Shown: positions 16,237 through 24,455 of the stretch, piece by piece
Layout of the letters: the number at the start of each line of letters is the position of its first letter
How positions within the stretch are numbered: position 1 is the first letter of the stretch
Origin: CAZLPY01 sp964561525
GTDB taxonomy: Bacteria; Patescibacteriota; UBA1384; CAJBMM01
Assembly (NCBI GenBank): GCA_964561525.1
Contig: CAZLPY010000002.1
Coordinates: forward strand, 1 to 54,340
Direction: 5' to 3'
Length of the DNA: 54,340 nt
Translations under genes and position numbers: made by a program
The notes under the pieces: model-generated
Told to the model about the DNA's origin: nothing
Databases searched by the model: none
What the model saw: the letters and a program-made list of their open reading frames with translations, nothing else

Positions 16237-16848
16237 TTAAAACTTATGGAACACCTCCGTTCTAATTTGGCAGGATCCAGTTAACGGACCGCTCAGGAAT
16301 TGGCCGAGGCGGGTACGTGAGCACCATTCTCCTCGCTTCCACTCTACAAGCGTGCCCAGTTGAAATGTTATCGGTTTGCCCGATCGGACGTTCAGTGCCC
16401 AGCCAAGACCGGCCGAAACCTCATGGCTTACTGGCCACACCAGGCGGCTGTTCGGCATATTGAGCTCCCATGGACTACCCGAAGGTTTAAACCCAAGATA
16501 ATGTGGTCCACTAAGCTTTCCGCCCAATACTGGCACAGAAAAGACAGAGTAGGCCCCGATTGATACGATGCGATCTTGCTCGATGAGCTGCTCAGCGTAG
16601 AGCCCGAGGCGGCCTTTGACAGTCCTCGCCTTCCACGAGCCTGTATAGGCGACGAGCTGTAACAACCTGCCCGGCACGTGTGGTGAGCCAATTTGTAACA
16701 ACTCACCCACTCTCGGCATGATCAATTGTTCAAAGAGAGTGGGGCTGCCTTTGCGGAGTGAGCTAAGGTAGCCTCCACCTGCTAGGTTCGACTGTGCCGT
16801 GGCATGCGTAGCCATAATACTCAAGGCTATGACTGTAAGCGTTTTCAC
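16237..16848 (-). CDS. Secreted beta-rich protein (related type)
   Basis: A 203-residue unknown protein with a signal peptide (MKTLTVIALSIMATHATAQ). Alternating strands follow, many bracketed by Gly/Trp/Tyr (RLLQLVAYTGSWKART, VSIGAYSVFSVPVLGG, VSAGLGWALNVRSG, FQLGTLVEWKRGEW). Two Cys occur near the end (WCSR, GSCQIRTEVFHKF). It ends in Phe. SIGAY and the overall pattern match the 11146-11730 and 27337-27924 proteins, although similarity is weak. The start is GTG 16848 with GGGGG upstream. It has its own promoter (16902-16929) and ends at a shared hairpin. A barrel fold is only suggested. Confidence 0.58.
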   Translation of the reverse strand: MKTLTVIALSIMATHATAQSNLAGGGYLSSLRKGSPTLFEQLIMPRVGELLQIGSPHVPGRLLQLVAYTGSWKARTVKGRLGLYAEQLIEQDRIVSIGAYSVFSVPVLGGKLSGPHYLGFKPSGSPWELNMPNSRLVWPVSHEVSAGLGWALNVRSGKPITFQLGTLVEWKRGEWCSRTRLGQFLSGPLTGSCQIRTEVFHKF

Positions 16849-16874
16849 TAGTACGTCCCCCTTGTTTTAAGTGC

Positions 16875-16895
16875 TTCTTGCGATGTATGCAAGAA
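16875..16895 (-). other. Leader hairpin
   Basis: TTCTTGC and GCAAGAA form perfect 7-bp arms with a 7-nt loop, at the predicted 5' end of the transcript for the gene at 16848. It may stabilise or regulate the mRNA. Confidence 0.45.
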
Positions 16896-16901
16896 TGATG
16901 T

Positions 16902-16929
16902 AGTGTATTATAAAGATTGCGAGTGGCAA
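16902..16929 (-). promoter_or_regulatory. Promoter of the secreted protein gene
   Basis: Minus strand: TTGCCA (16924-16929), 16-nt spacer, TACACT (16902-16907). Confidence 0.55.
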
Positions 16930-16940
16930 ATATGACCCTA

Positions 16941-16958
16941 TGGTGATATCTATCACCA
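16941..16958. promoter_or_regulatory. Perfect 18-bp palindrome, putative operator
   Basis: TGGTGATA-TC-TATCACCA is symmetrical and lies between the divergent genes at 16848 (minus) and 17038 (plus, TrmB). It sits just upstream of the -35 at 16924-16929. The TATCAC/GTGATA half-sites resemble the words of the archaeal TrmBL1 glycolytic motif, though in the opposite arrangement, so it is a candidate TrmB site (inference). Confidence 0.5.
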
Positions 16959-16974
16959 CTTATAACATTTGGGG

Positions 16975-17032
16975 CTCCTCACCCCTTCTCTCTCCTCCGA
17001 GAGGAGAGGGTGGTCGGAGACCGGGTGAGGAG
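16975..17032. repeat. Nested inverted repeat, REP-like
   Basis: Outer arms CTCCTCACCC (16975-16984) and GGGTGAGGAG (17023-17032), inner stem CTCTCCTC/GAGGAGAG (16990-17008) with a 3-nt loop. It resembles widespread bacterial extragenic palindromes. Its right arm provides the GAGGAG ribosome-binding site of the TrmB gene at 17038. Confidence 0.65.
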
Positions 17033-17037
17033 TGATT

Positions 17038-17790
17038 ATGTATACAGAACTATTTCAGGAGCTTGGATTAGCTCAAAACGAGGCGCGGATTTACGAAACG
17101 TTGCTTCGAGAAGGAGAGTCGTCTGTCGGTCATATTTCTGCAGAAGCAAAAGTGCATCGGCGAAATGTGTATGACTCCCTCAACCGACTAATCGAAAAAG
17201 GATTAGTATTTGAGATCATGCAGCGCAATGAAAACCGCTATCAGCCAGTAGACCCACACAAACTAGCAGAAACAATTGACGAAAAACAACATGCGCTTTC
17301 AAAAGTAATGCCGGAATTAGAAAAGCTCTATCAAGGCAAACCTCATCACGACGAAGTGTATGTGTATCGTGGCCTCGAGGGCTGGAAAAACTACATGCGC
17401 GAGATATTGCGCGTCGGCGAGGACTGGTATTCGATTGGAGCGAAAGCTGCCTTAAACAGCCATAAGCTACCCGGTTTTTTTGAGATGTTTCGTACGGAGT
17501 TAGGAAAGAAGAACATCACTTCTTATAACCTCTATGATCCGAGTGTCAAAGGAACCGAATACGAAGGTCATTTGGGCTCGTCTTATCGCTTTTTGCCCAA
17601 AGAATATCACACTTCCTGCACGGTCATTATCCTGGCCGATCGGATCTTTTTGTTCTCCGGTATCACGCTCGGTGATTTCAACGAAGACTTTTCGTTCACC
17701 GTGATCGTGAACGCAGAGCTCGCCAAAGCTTATAAAATTTGGTGGCAATTTATGTGGGATATGTGCCCAGCGGTTAAAAAACCAAAATGA
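17038..17790 (+). CDS. TrmB family transcriptional regulator
   Basis: A 250-residue regulator. The N-terminal winged helix (LFQELGLAQNEARIYETLLREGESSVGHISAEAKVHRRNVYDSLNRLIEKGLV) is followed by a helical linker (KQHALSKVMPELEKLYQ). The sensor domain opens EVYVYRGLEGWKNYMREIL, as in the other TrmB proteins here. A GTG at 17032 is also in frame, but ATG 17038 has ideal spacing to GAGGAG and is preferred. Upstream lie an 18-bp palindrome and a REP-like repeat. It is not in an obvious operon; its divergent neighbour is the secreted beta-rich gene, a possible target. Confidence 0.85.
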   Translation: MYTELFQELGLAQNEARIYETLLREGESSVGHISAEAKVHRRNVYDSLNRLIEKGLVFEIMQRNENRYQPVDPHKLAETIDEKQHALSKVMPELEKLYQGKPHHDEVYVYRGLEGWKNYMREILRVGEDWYSIGAKAALNSHKLPGFFEMFRTELGKKNITSYNLYDPSVKGTEYEGHLGSSYRFLPKEYHTSCTVIILADRIFLFSGITLGDFNEDFSFTVIVNAELAKAYKIWWQFMWDMCPAVKKPK

Positions 17791-17853
17791 ACTACTAACA
17801 AGTCCTAAATTTAGATTGGGAATTCGGCAGATTTTTTGTCGAGCAGGGATACT

Positions 17854-19095
17854 TTATGTCTGATTGTTAGGGGATGAGTGAAACGCCAACGTTAGAGCAG
17901 CGGCGAACCAGATGACGAGGTCGTTTTTCCATAACGAATTATCCACCATACCAAGTATCACAAACGCCATGAGCAATACCGCTCCTAGGGCCGCTGTAGC
18001 CGATTTTCGGCGGTAAGCTGACCGAACAGCTATACCAATGAGCCCTACCAGTCCTACAAGCCCCGCCAAGCCAAACAATAACCAAGTATAAAGAAAGATG
18101 TTATGCGGATGCACCGCGTAGGGCGTAATGAACTCATCAAAGTTTGGCTGATGCAAGGTAAACTGCTGGAACGTATCATGAAATGAAGTCAGGCCAATAC
18201 CGAATATTGGATGCGATGTAATGAGCCCCCAGCTTTTTTGCCAAATGTGTACTCGAATGTCCGCATTGTCAGGGTGGCGCAGCGCTACAAAAGTCAACAC
18301 GATAGGATTATACAGCAGTAAGGTTGTTGCAAAAACGCCGAGGCTGAGGCGCTTCTTGCCGGCAGACCACAGTAACCACAATACGGTAGCAAGGATCGCC
18401 GCTACCACGCCGCCTCGCGAACCAGTCGCAAGGATTGCAGCTCCGATCACCCCAACAACCCACAGATCACTGGCGCGTTTCAGCAACACCAAGCTTGCTA
18501 CCAAACTGAGTACCAGTACCATGGCAAGTGCATTGGGAGAGTTAAACAATCCGACAACTCGATGAACAGTCAGATATTGTGACGTCTCTGGAACGCCTAC
18601 GCTCCACCTAGTAGCAACCGCGGGGATAAGCTGCACTAGACCAAGGACGGCCAGCCCAATGCCTTGCGCTCGCATACCGCGGATCATCACGGTAACGGTA
18701 CCTTCGGTCAACGCTCGCGAAAACATCCAGTAGCTTAAGCACAGCGGCACCACCCAACCTTTGATGATGCCAAGGGCGGTGTGCTTATCTGGTGAGACGA
18801 CAAACCCAATGATCGCAACCATAGCTACGATGATCAAACTGATTATTTCGGCAGAGTGTAAAGTGCGCCATTTGGGGTAGGCTACCCAAGCCGCAATTGC
18901 AAAGGCATAGATCAGTATCTCGAGCACATTGGTTGGAATCCCAAAAAGCGAAAAATGAATAAGATAGAGGAACGATAATCCAGGAAGCAATAAAACTAAA
19001 TTCGAAATTCGTTCGCGAGGAACGAGGGTAGGCTCTGCCGCCATTTCGAAATTCGAAATTTTGCCTGAATTTATTTTACCCGCCTCCTGCTTCAT
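17854..19095 (-). CDS. O-antigen ligase/polymerase-like membrane protein (Wzy_C)
   Basis: A 413-residue protein with about 10-12 membrane helices. The signature extracytoplasmic loop has RVHIWQKSWGLITSHPIFGIGLTSFHDTF, and HPHNIFLYTWLLFG follows; these carry the conserved Arg and His of Wzy_C/WaaL proteins that polymerise or transfer lipid-linked glycans. The first 40 residues are unusual: KISNFE and RISNLV are encoded by AT repeat words (18998-19061), so the true start may lie downstream of residue 19. It starts 3 nt after the stop of the next Wzy_C gene, so they are co-transcribed and probably coupled. The acceptor (wall polymer, lipid or protein) is unknown. Confidence 0.85.
   Translation of the reverse strand: MKQEAGKINSGKISNFEMAAEPTLVPRERISNLVLLLPGLSFLYLIHFSLFGIPTNVLEILIYAFAIAAWVAYPKWRTLHSAEIISLIIVAMVAIIGFVVSPDKHTALGIIKGWVVPLCLSYWMFSRALTEGTVTVMIRGMRAQGIGLAVLGLVQLIPAVATRWSVGVPETSQYLTVHRVVGLFNSPNALAMVLVLSLVASLVLLKRASDLWVVGVIGAAILATGSRGGVVAAILATVLWLLWSAGKKRLSLGVFATTLLLYNPIVLTFVALRHPDNADIRVHIWQKSWGLITSHPIFGIGLTSFHDTFQQFTLHQPNFDEFITPYAVHPHNIFLYTWLLFGLAGLVGLVGLIGIAVRSAYRRKSATAALGAVLLMAFVILGMVDNSLWKNDLVIWFAAALTLAFHSSPNNQT
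18998..19061. repeat. Spacer-type AT repeat inside a CDS start
   Basis: AAATTCGAAATTCG (18998-19011) and ATTTCGAAATTCGAAATTT (19043-19061) flank a GC-richer segment within the first codons of the Wzy_C gene. These words belong to the intergenic AT repeat family. Confidence 0.55.
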
Positions 19096-19098
19096 ATT

Positions 19099-20526
19099 TT
19101 ATGCCTTACGTTTTGACTCGGCAAAAATAATATTCTGCACCGCAATCGCTAACCCAAACAGCACCCAAATGTGCATAATGTAAAAGGTAGAGAAAAACTG
19201 GTATTGCGCTAACACGCCAACGATCGCTGCGACCAACCCAAGCATGGTGGCGCGTAAAAACGGATCTTTTGCGGCAAACAAGGCCTGCATTGACCGTAAC
19301 AGCAGTAAATACAAAAATAGGATGCAAGCTACCGCCCCGACCATCCCGGTCTCAGCCAGTATTTCAAGTGGTCCGTTGTTCACAATGGCCCAGCCGTCTT
19401 TCGGCAGCTCAGTCGGATAGCCAGCCACCCAGGGCCCGAAGTTACCGATGCCAACACCGGTGTACGGTGATTGATTAAACGCTTCAATAGCTTGATCAAA
19501 GGTGCTCAAACGCTGCTCCGTGCTGGCATCTGCCTGAATCTGGGTAAAGTGTTTTTGCACTTCATCGATCGATTTTTGCCCCAGATTGGAAAAGTTCAAT
19601 AAAGCTGCCACGGCGATAATCACCAAAAAACTACCGAACAGCGTGCTTAGTATGACGGTAGGGCGCAGCACAAAAAATACGCTACCGAGCAGTATCACTA
19701 CCAAACTAGCGGCCATCCCCACGTAGCCGCCACGCGCCAAGGTTAAAATTAAGACCAAGCCTGGCACGGTGATCACTGCTGCCAAAAACCACCAAGCATA
19801 GTGGCTCACTCGACGGAGGCCGTACGTTAACGCCAACGACAATGGGATCATTAAAAAGTTCGCTAAATAAAGTGGTTCAAGCGCTGTAGCCTGGATGCGC
19901 GGGAATCCAAATACGGCCTTAGTGTAGAGCTCGCGCAGACCGGTTAGTGCGGTAGGTAGGCCAATAATATCGCCAACAAATTGATACAAACCAAACAGCG
20001 ATACCAGAAACGTAGTGATGAATAGCACCCGCACCACTCGATCAACGGCTGCTTTGTCCTGAACCAGCGCTGGGATGATCCAGATTGTGAGTGAAGTAAA
20101 GATCATAAAGACACACACTTCAAGGCCACGGGTAATAGCTTGCATGTGCCAAAACGAACTGAGAAGTGCGATCAAAAAAAGTAGATACGCCGGCGCATAC
20201 GGCGATAACGTCAGCCAAAAGGTGCGCCGCTGCAGGGCTCGTAGCATAAAACTAATGAGCAAACTGATCAAAATAACTTGGCTGATGCGAACCGTCACTC
20301 CGCCAACTTGGAGTGAGGGGATGCGCTCAAATGGTAAGGCGAAAATAAATACCATGAGGCCAATTTTGGCATCAATCAGTTCAAGGGTAACCAAGGTGAC
20401 CACAAGCAGCAACCCTAACAACATAGCGGGAACGGTCACTAAATTACGGGCGAAGCTCACCCCAATCAGTATCGCCAGCAAAAACATCAAAACAACATAT
20501 GTGGGTTGCAAGATACTACGACGCAT
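19099..20526 (-). CDS. O-antigen ligase-like membrane protein (Wzy_C)
   Basis: A 475-residue polytopic protein with about 12 helices. The Wzy_C region shows STFDQAIEAFNQSPYTGVGIGNFGPW and VNNGPLEILAETGMVGAVACILFLYLLLL, the GxGxGNF and E(x)G(x)xG pattern of this family; the usual His-Asn is Asn-Asn here. The frame is open 46 codons further upstream and would overlap the GT2 gene, but ATG 20526 (MRRSILQPTYVVL) has an AAAGAAAG upstream and begins at the first helix, so it was chosen. It sits between a GT2 gene and a second Wzy_C gene on one strand. Two ligases in a row may handle different glycans or act as polymerase and ligase. Confidence 0.85.
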   Translation of the reverse strand: MRRSILQPTYVVLMFLLAILIGVSFARNLVTVPAMLLGLLLVVTLVTLELIDAKIGLMVFIFALPFERIPSLQVGGVTVRISQVILISLLISFMLRALQRRTFWLTLSPYAPAYLLFLIALLSSFWHMQAITRGLEVCVFMIFTSLTIWIIPALVQDKAAVDRVVRVLFITTFLVSLFGLYQFVGDIIGLPTALTGLRELYTKAVFGFPRIQATALEPLYLANFLMIPLSLALTYGLRRVSHYAWWFLAAVITVPGLVLILTLARGGYVGMAASLVVILLGSVFFVLRPTVILSTLFGSFLVIIAVAALLNFSNLGQKSIDEVQKHFTQIQADASTEQRLSTFDQAIEAFNQSPYTGVGIGNFGPWVAGYPTELPKDGWAIVNNGPLEILAETGMVGAVACILFLYLLLLRSMQALFAAKDPFLRATMLGLVAAIVGVLAQYQFFSTFYIMHIWVLFGLAIAVQNIIFAESKRKA

Positions 20527-20554
20527 CGCTATGATACTTTCTTTGATATAAACG

Positions 20555-21382
20555 TTAGTTGTGCACGTGGGAAGCACGACGAGGGTGAGCCAGGTCAAGT
20601 AAACGGGTCGGCAAACCGCCACCACTCCGCCACGAATATCGAATGCGAAATGCCCATTTATCATACCACGTTCCGCGCTGCTCTACATAACGGCGTGCGT
20701 CACGAAACCAACCGCTCGGCACCACCAACATGTCATGAAAATCGCAGTACAATATACCACCATAGCGTACCCGTACCTGGTCTAACACGCGCGACACTAC
20801 ACCGTTATGCAGCAGATTCTCAGCCCACAGCAGTACGGCCAAGTCCTGCGATGCAGGCACGTGCATCCGTTTTATGGCGCTCGTGCGCACCAAGCACAAT
20901 GCCCCAGCAAAATGAGCTTGTGCATCAGTGTGCACCTCGTGCATTCCTCGGAGATGAAACGGCCATTTACCTGCTTGAGCTGCACCGTAATACACACCAC
21001 TGCCATCTTGACGCACTACCGCAGGAAGCAATAATCCTATTTCAGAATACCGATTAAAAGCATCCGCCAGTTGGTGAATAGTGCTCGGTTCAACGAGGGT
21101 TCCCGCCTCGATGATAATCAAGCCGAGAGCGCTGCTGTAGCGTGCTCGCTCAATGGCTTGCTCCAACAGCGTTGATTGTAGCGCGTGTGGAGACGATAAA
21201 ATGGGCAATCCGCGAAAATCTCGCGCTACCGCGGTTCTGATTGCATGCTCACCATACGGTATCAAAATCACTATTTCATGATTGCGGTATCTGCTAGCCA
21301 GTACCGAATGAATGGTGGTGTAGACCTGGGCTAAGTCGCCATGTGCCACGATCATCGTTAGAAACTTGGGTTGGACGTGCAT
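20555..21382 (-). CDS. GT2-like glycosyltransferase, degenerate donor motif
   Basis: A 275-residue GT-A fold protein (FLTMIVAHGDLAQVYTTIHSVLASRYRNHEIVILIPYG). At the position where GT2 enzymes have the metal-binding DxD it reads IIIEAGTLVEP, and the ED/QxxRW acceptor block is also weak. It may be inactive, or have a non-standard donor site. It begins with ATG 21382 behind GAGGAGA and heads the operon with the two Wzy_C genes (spacings 28 and 3 nt). Role: surface glycan assembly or regulation of it (inference). Family assignment is moderate. Confidence 0.65.
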   Translation of the reverse strand: MHVQPKFLTMIVAHGDLAQVYTTIHSVLASRYRNHEIVILIPYGEHAIRTAVARDFRGLPILSSPHALQSTLLEQAIERARYSSALGLIIIEAGTLVEPSTIHQLADAFNRYSEIGLLLPAVVRQDGSGVYYGAAQAGKWPFHLRGMHEVHTDAQAHFAGALCLVRTSAIKRMHVPASQDLAVLLWAENLLHNGVVSRVLDQVRVRYGGILYCDFHDMLVVPSGWFRDARRYVEQRGTWYDKWAFRIRYSWRSGGGLPTRLLDLAHPRRASHVHN

Positions 21383-21489
21383 GATTTCTCCTCATAGCCG
21401 CCCCTCCATTAGCGAATAACACGATATTGTTGCACATTCGCGACATAGATGCAAGATTTCTATCGATTTACCACAAAAAATAGCGATAA

Positions 21490-21560
21490 ATAATCAATGA
21501 CAAATTTCTAATTACTAAATAATGACATAATGTCTAAATGCTCATTGGAGACTTGGGAAT
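21490..21560. repeat. AT-rich intergenic repeat
   Basis: Spacer with AAATTTCTAATTACTAAATAATGACATAATGTC-type words (shown in parts: AATTTCTAATTACTAA, AATGACATAATGTC), close to the 6590-6731 spacer. No gene was seen. Confidence 0.45.
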
Positions 21561-21563
21561 TAA

Positions 21564-22808
21564 TTAGGCATTTTCTTGAGCCAGCTGTTCTTCGATACGC
21601 AGCAGTTCGTTGTATTTTGCCACACGCTCACCGCGAGCAGGAGCACCAAATTTTACATACGGTACACTCATCCCCACTGCAAGATGAGCCGCCAGTGTCC
21701 CTTCTGTATCACCGGAGCGGTGCGACAGTATCGGTGTGTATCCCAGTGTTTTCGCCTCCTCAATGGCCTCAATGGCACCGGTAAGCGTGCCAATTTGAGT
21801 CGGTTTAATCATAATGGCGTTAGCGATTTTATCGGCTGCCCCTTTCCGTAAGCGGATGGCGTTGGTCGAAAAAATGTCGTCACCGATAACCATCATCTTG
21901 CTCCCAAGACGCTCTGTGAGGGTGATCCAGTTCGCCCAATCCTGATCAGCCAAACCGTCTTCAATGCCGATGAACGGAAAAATAGCCTGCAATTTTTCGA
22001 ATTTATTGATTAAGTACTCTGCCGGTACATCACCTTGATGATGCGCCAAGTGATACAGTTGCGCATCGGTAAACAAATTGCTCGCTGCCTCGTCAAGCAT
22101 AATGCCGATACTATCTTTGGAGTAGCCTGCCGCTTCTGTGCCTTGAACAATCAAACTCATACCCTGATCGGTGGTAGCGCCCGGTACCGCATAGCCGCCT
22201 TCATCTCCGACTTTTTGATTGAAGCCGCGCTGCCGTAGTAGCGTTCCCACCGCGTGATAAATTTCAGTGCCAATGCGCAGCGCCTCATGGTAAGGCATCT
22301 CGCCCCGAATCACTATGTTAAATTCCTGGGTATCGGTCGAAAATGAGGCCAGCTTGCCGCCGTTAAAAATTGTCAAAATGGGTGCCGGCAACACGGTACC
22401 CGGACCAAAATAAGCATGGAGTGGCGTTCGATTACGATGCGCCATGGCCAGCGCGAAGGCCGAAGAGATCGCTAAAATGCCGTTGGCACCATATTTTTCT
22501 AAGCTGGGGGTGCCATCGAGGCCGACTAGATACTGATCGATCATTTTTTGCGAGGTCAATTCAACATCAATCAGGGAGGGTACTAGATATTGATTGATAT
22601 TTTCCACCGCACGCAACACCCCACGCCCACGCAGCCGCCCTAAATCACCGTCCCGCAGCTCATGCATTTCGTACGAGCCGATCGATGCTCCGCTGGAAAC
22701 TTGTCCTAAACCACGACCGCCGCCCTCCAATTCAAGCTCAACCTCGACGGTGGGATCTGCTCGGGAGTCAATAATCTCGCGGGCATGGATCGATTTGATT
22801 TTGGGCAT
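21564..22808 (-). CDS. eno: Divergent enolase
   Basis: A 414-residue phosphopyruvate hydratase homologue. Most catalytic residues are present: SGAS loop (39-42), Glu162 (QEF), Glu203 (GDEGG), metal ligands Asp239, Glu283 and Asp310, base Lys335 (IMIKPTQIG), His363-Arg364-Ser365 and Lys386. The loop-2 motif NGGxHA, however, reads NGGKLA (149-154), so the histidine equivalent to yeast His159 is Leu153. The IEDP motif reads IEDG, and SHRSGETED reads SHRSGDTEG. It may be a slower glycolytic enolase, a second paralogue or a moonlighting form. The start ATG 22808 has GGAG upstream. It lies downstream of a GT4 gene on the same strand. Confidence 0.88.
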   Translation of the reverse strand: MPKIKSIHAREIIDSRADPTVEVELELEGGGRGLGQVSSGASIGSYEMHELRDGDLGRLRGRGVLRAVENINQYLVPSLIDVELTSQKMIDQYLVGLDGTPSLEKYGANGILAISSAFALAMAHRNRTPLHAYFGPGTVLPAPILTIFNGGKLASFSTDTQEFNIVIRGEMPYHEALRIGTEIYHAVGTLLRQRGFNQKVGDEGGYAVPGATTDQGMSLIVQGTEAAGYSKDSIGIMLDEAASNLFTDAQLYHLAHHQGDVPAEYLINKFEKLQAIFPFIGIEDGLADQDWANWITLTERLGSKMMVIGDDIFSTNAIRLRKGAADKIANAIMIKPTQIGTLTGAIEAIEEAKTLGYTPILSHRSGDTEGTLAAHLAVGMSVPYVKFGAPARGERVAKYNELLRIEEQLAQENA

Positions 22809-22864
22809 ACAGTAATACTCCTACTGATAGTATGCCTCAACAAGGGACTGGGGGGCAATGGCGT

Positions 22865-22976
22865 GGGAACGACGAATGTCTAAAATTAGCACTGGGATTT
22901 ATTTAGTCATTCGACATTACCCATTCGGCTGCGCTCAGGGTAAGCTGAGCACTGTCGAAGCTTAGAAATTAGATAT
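22865..22976. repeat. Mixed intergenic repeats
   Basis: AT words (TCTAAAATTAGCAC, GTCATTCGACATTAC, TTAGAAATTAGATATTC) surround an inverted repeat at 22923-22959 containing GCTCAG-ggtaag-CTGAGC with TTCG/CGAA outer ends. That core resembles a widespread environmental-genome extragenic palindrome. No gene was seen. Confidence 0.5.
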
Positions 22977-24050
22977 TCACTTGTTCACGACTTGATGATA
23001 AACATCGAGCGTTTCCTTAGCACATCTCTCCCACGAAAAACGCTGTGCTTGTGTATGGCCTTTTGCAATCATCTGCGCACGAAAATCCGACTGCTGCAAC
23101 AGGCGAGCGATTCCCGAAACCCACGCACTCTGGTCATGAGGCGAGAGCGTGATGCCGCCATCGCCAACCACCTCAGGTAGTGATGAAGTATTGCTCGAAA
23201 TAACCGGGGTACCGCAGGTCATCGCCTCAAGCGGTGGCAGCCCAAATCCTTCGTAAATTGAGGGGAATAAAAAGATATCGGTGCCATGATACAGGGCCGG
23301 TTTATCAGCGTCCTGAACATAGCCAGTAAAGCGTACGTCATCCTCAAGCCCAAGTTTGGTCACCAAGCGGAAAAGCTGGTCGTAGTGCCAGCCTTTTTTG
23401 CCGGTGATGACCAGTGTATGGGGCAGATGATGCTCCTTTTTTGCTTGAAAAAACACCTTGACTAAAAATTCCAAATTCTTGCGCGGATTGATGGTGCCAA
23501 CGTTCAGCAGATATGGGCTGGTGATGCCGTACTTTTCACACACCGCATCAACCTGCTTTGGGCTGACAACTTGCCTAAATTCTTGTCCAGCCGCTAAATG
23601 AATCACTGATATGCGCTCTGCCTCTATCCCCAGTTTTTGCACAATATCGTCTTTAGAATGATTCGAAATGGTAATAAAATGATCGGCAAAGTGATACGAA
23701 TAGGGCATCCATTTGGAGTAAAATTGGCGGGAGAAAAAGGGAATGTTGGTGTGAAATAGGCTAATCACATCGTGAATGGTCACAATTTTTTTACCCGAGT
23801 ACAGGATTGGCACCGAAAACGCTGGCTGATGTAGTAAATCCACCCGGGCCGAGCGGGCAGCGAGCGGTAGCGTTACTTGATCCCACCACAGGCGCCCAGG
23901 AGTAGATAGATCGTCCTGCCGCTCGGGATAAAATAACTCAAACTGATCATCGCTCGACACTTCCTTGAGCGCCCGGGTTAAATTTTCCACATAAAACCCA
24001 AAGCCGGTCTTTTCCCCTAGAGTAGTCTGTGCATCTATACCAATTCGCAA
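22977..24050 (-). CDS. GT4 family glycosyltransferase
   Basis: A 357-residue GT-B glycosyltransferase, paralogous to 6732-7877. It opens RIGIDAQTTLGEKTGFGFYVENL and has YLLNVGTINPRKNLEFLVKVF, FTGYVQDADKPALYHGTDIFLFPSIYEGFGLPPLEAMTCGTPVISSN with the EGFGLPPLE donor motif. Two TTG codons stand at the start. The second (24050) is 5 nt from GGAGG and aligns with its paralogue, so I chose it. It is the first gene before enolase on the same strand. Likely a mannosyl- or glucosyl-type transfer to a surface glycan, but the sugar is not determinable. Confidence 0.9.
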   Translation of the reverse strand: MRIGIDAQTTLGEKTGFGFYVENLTRALKEVSSDDQFELFYPERQDDLSTPGRLWWDQVTLPLAARSARVDLLHQPAFSVPILYSGKKIVTIHDVISLFHTNIPFFSRQFYSKWMPYSYHFADHFITISNHSKDDIVQKLGIEAERISVIHLAAGQEFRQVVSPKQVDAVCEKYGITSPYLLNVGTINPRKNLEFLVKVFFQAKKEHHLPHTLVITGKKGWHYDQLFRLVTKLGLEDDVRFTGYVQDADKPALYHGTDIFLFPSIYEGFGLPPLEAMTCGTPVISSNTSSLPEVVGDGGITLSPHDQSAWVSGIARLLQQSDFRAQMIAKGHTQAQRFSWERCAKETLDVYHQVVNK

Positions 24051-24173
24051 CAAAACCTCCGGTTTCTAGTATGGATGATACCAAGTTTGGGCTGCTTCGT
24101 CGATCAAGATTTGCTAAAGTCGTAACTTGGGATAGACTAACAATGCAGACTCTTACAAGTGGAGGAGGTAGGA

Positions 24174-24455
24174 ATGGCCCAAGTAACGCTCGACAACTTA
24201 GCCGTTATGGTTCAACAAGGATTTACCGAGTTACGTGACGAATTAATTTCGCGTATGGATGCTCGATTTGATAAAATTGAGGACGAGCTGCGCTATATCC
24301 GCAATGATATTCGCTTGTTAAGCATGCGCCTGGACGCATTCGAGAAAAAGACTAACGAGGACTCCGATGTATACCGTCATGAGATTGTGGACCTGCGCCG
24401 CCACATCCAGTTGCTCGAAAAGCGCTTAGTCAAGCTCGAAAAAGCCCGAGGTTAA
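24174..24455 (+). CDS. Short coiled-coil protein, MA-TLD family
   Basis: A 93-residue, almost wholly helical, heptad-rich protein (MDARFDKIEDELRYIRNDIRLLSMRLDAFEKK). It opens MAQVTLDNLAVMVQQGF, matching MAKITLDDVAAMMQNQF of the gene at 35147-35521, so these are paralogues. The ATG at 24174 follows GGAGGAGGTAGGA. The stop TAA and the stop of the convergent TrmB gene share the palindrome TTAA at 24452-24455. No function is known; such proteins may oligomerise or act as scaffolds (inference). Confidence 0.65.
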   Translation: MAQVTLDNLAVMVQQGFTELRDELISRMDARFDKIEDELRYIRNDIRLLSMRLDAFEKKTNEDSDVYRHEIVDLRRHIQLLEKRLVKLEKARG

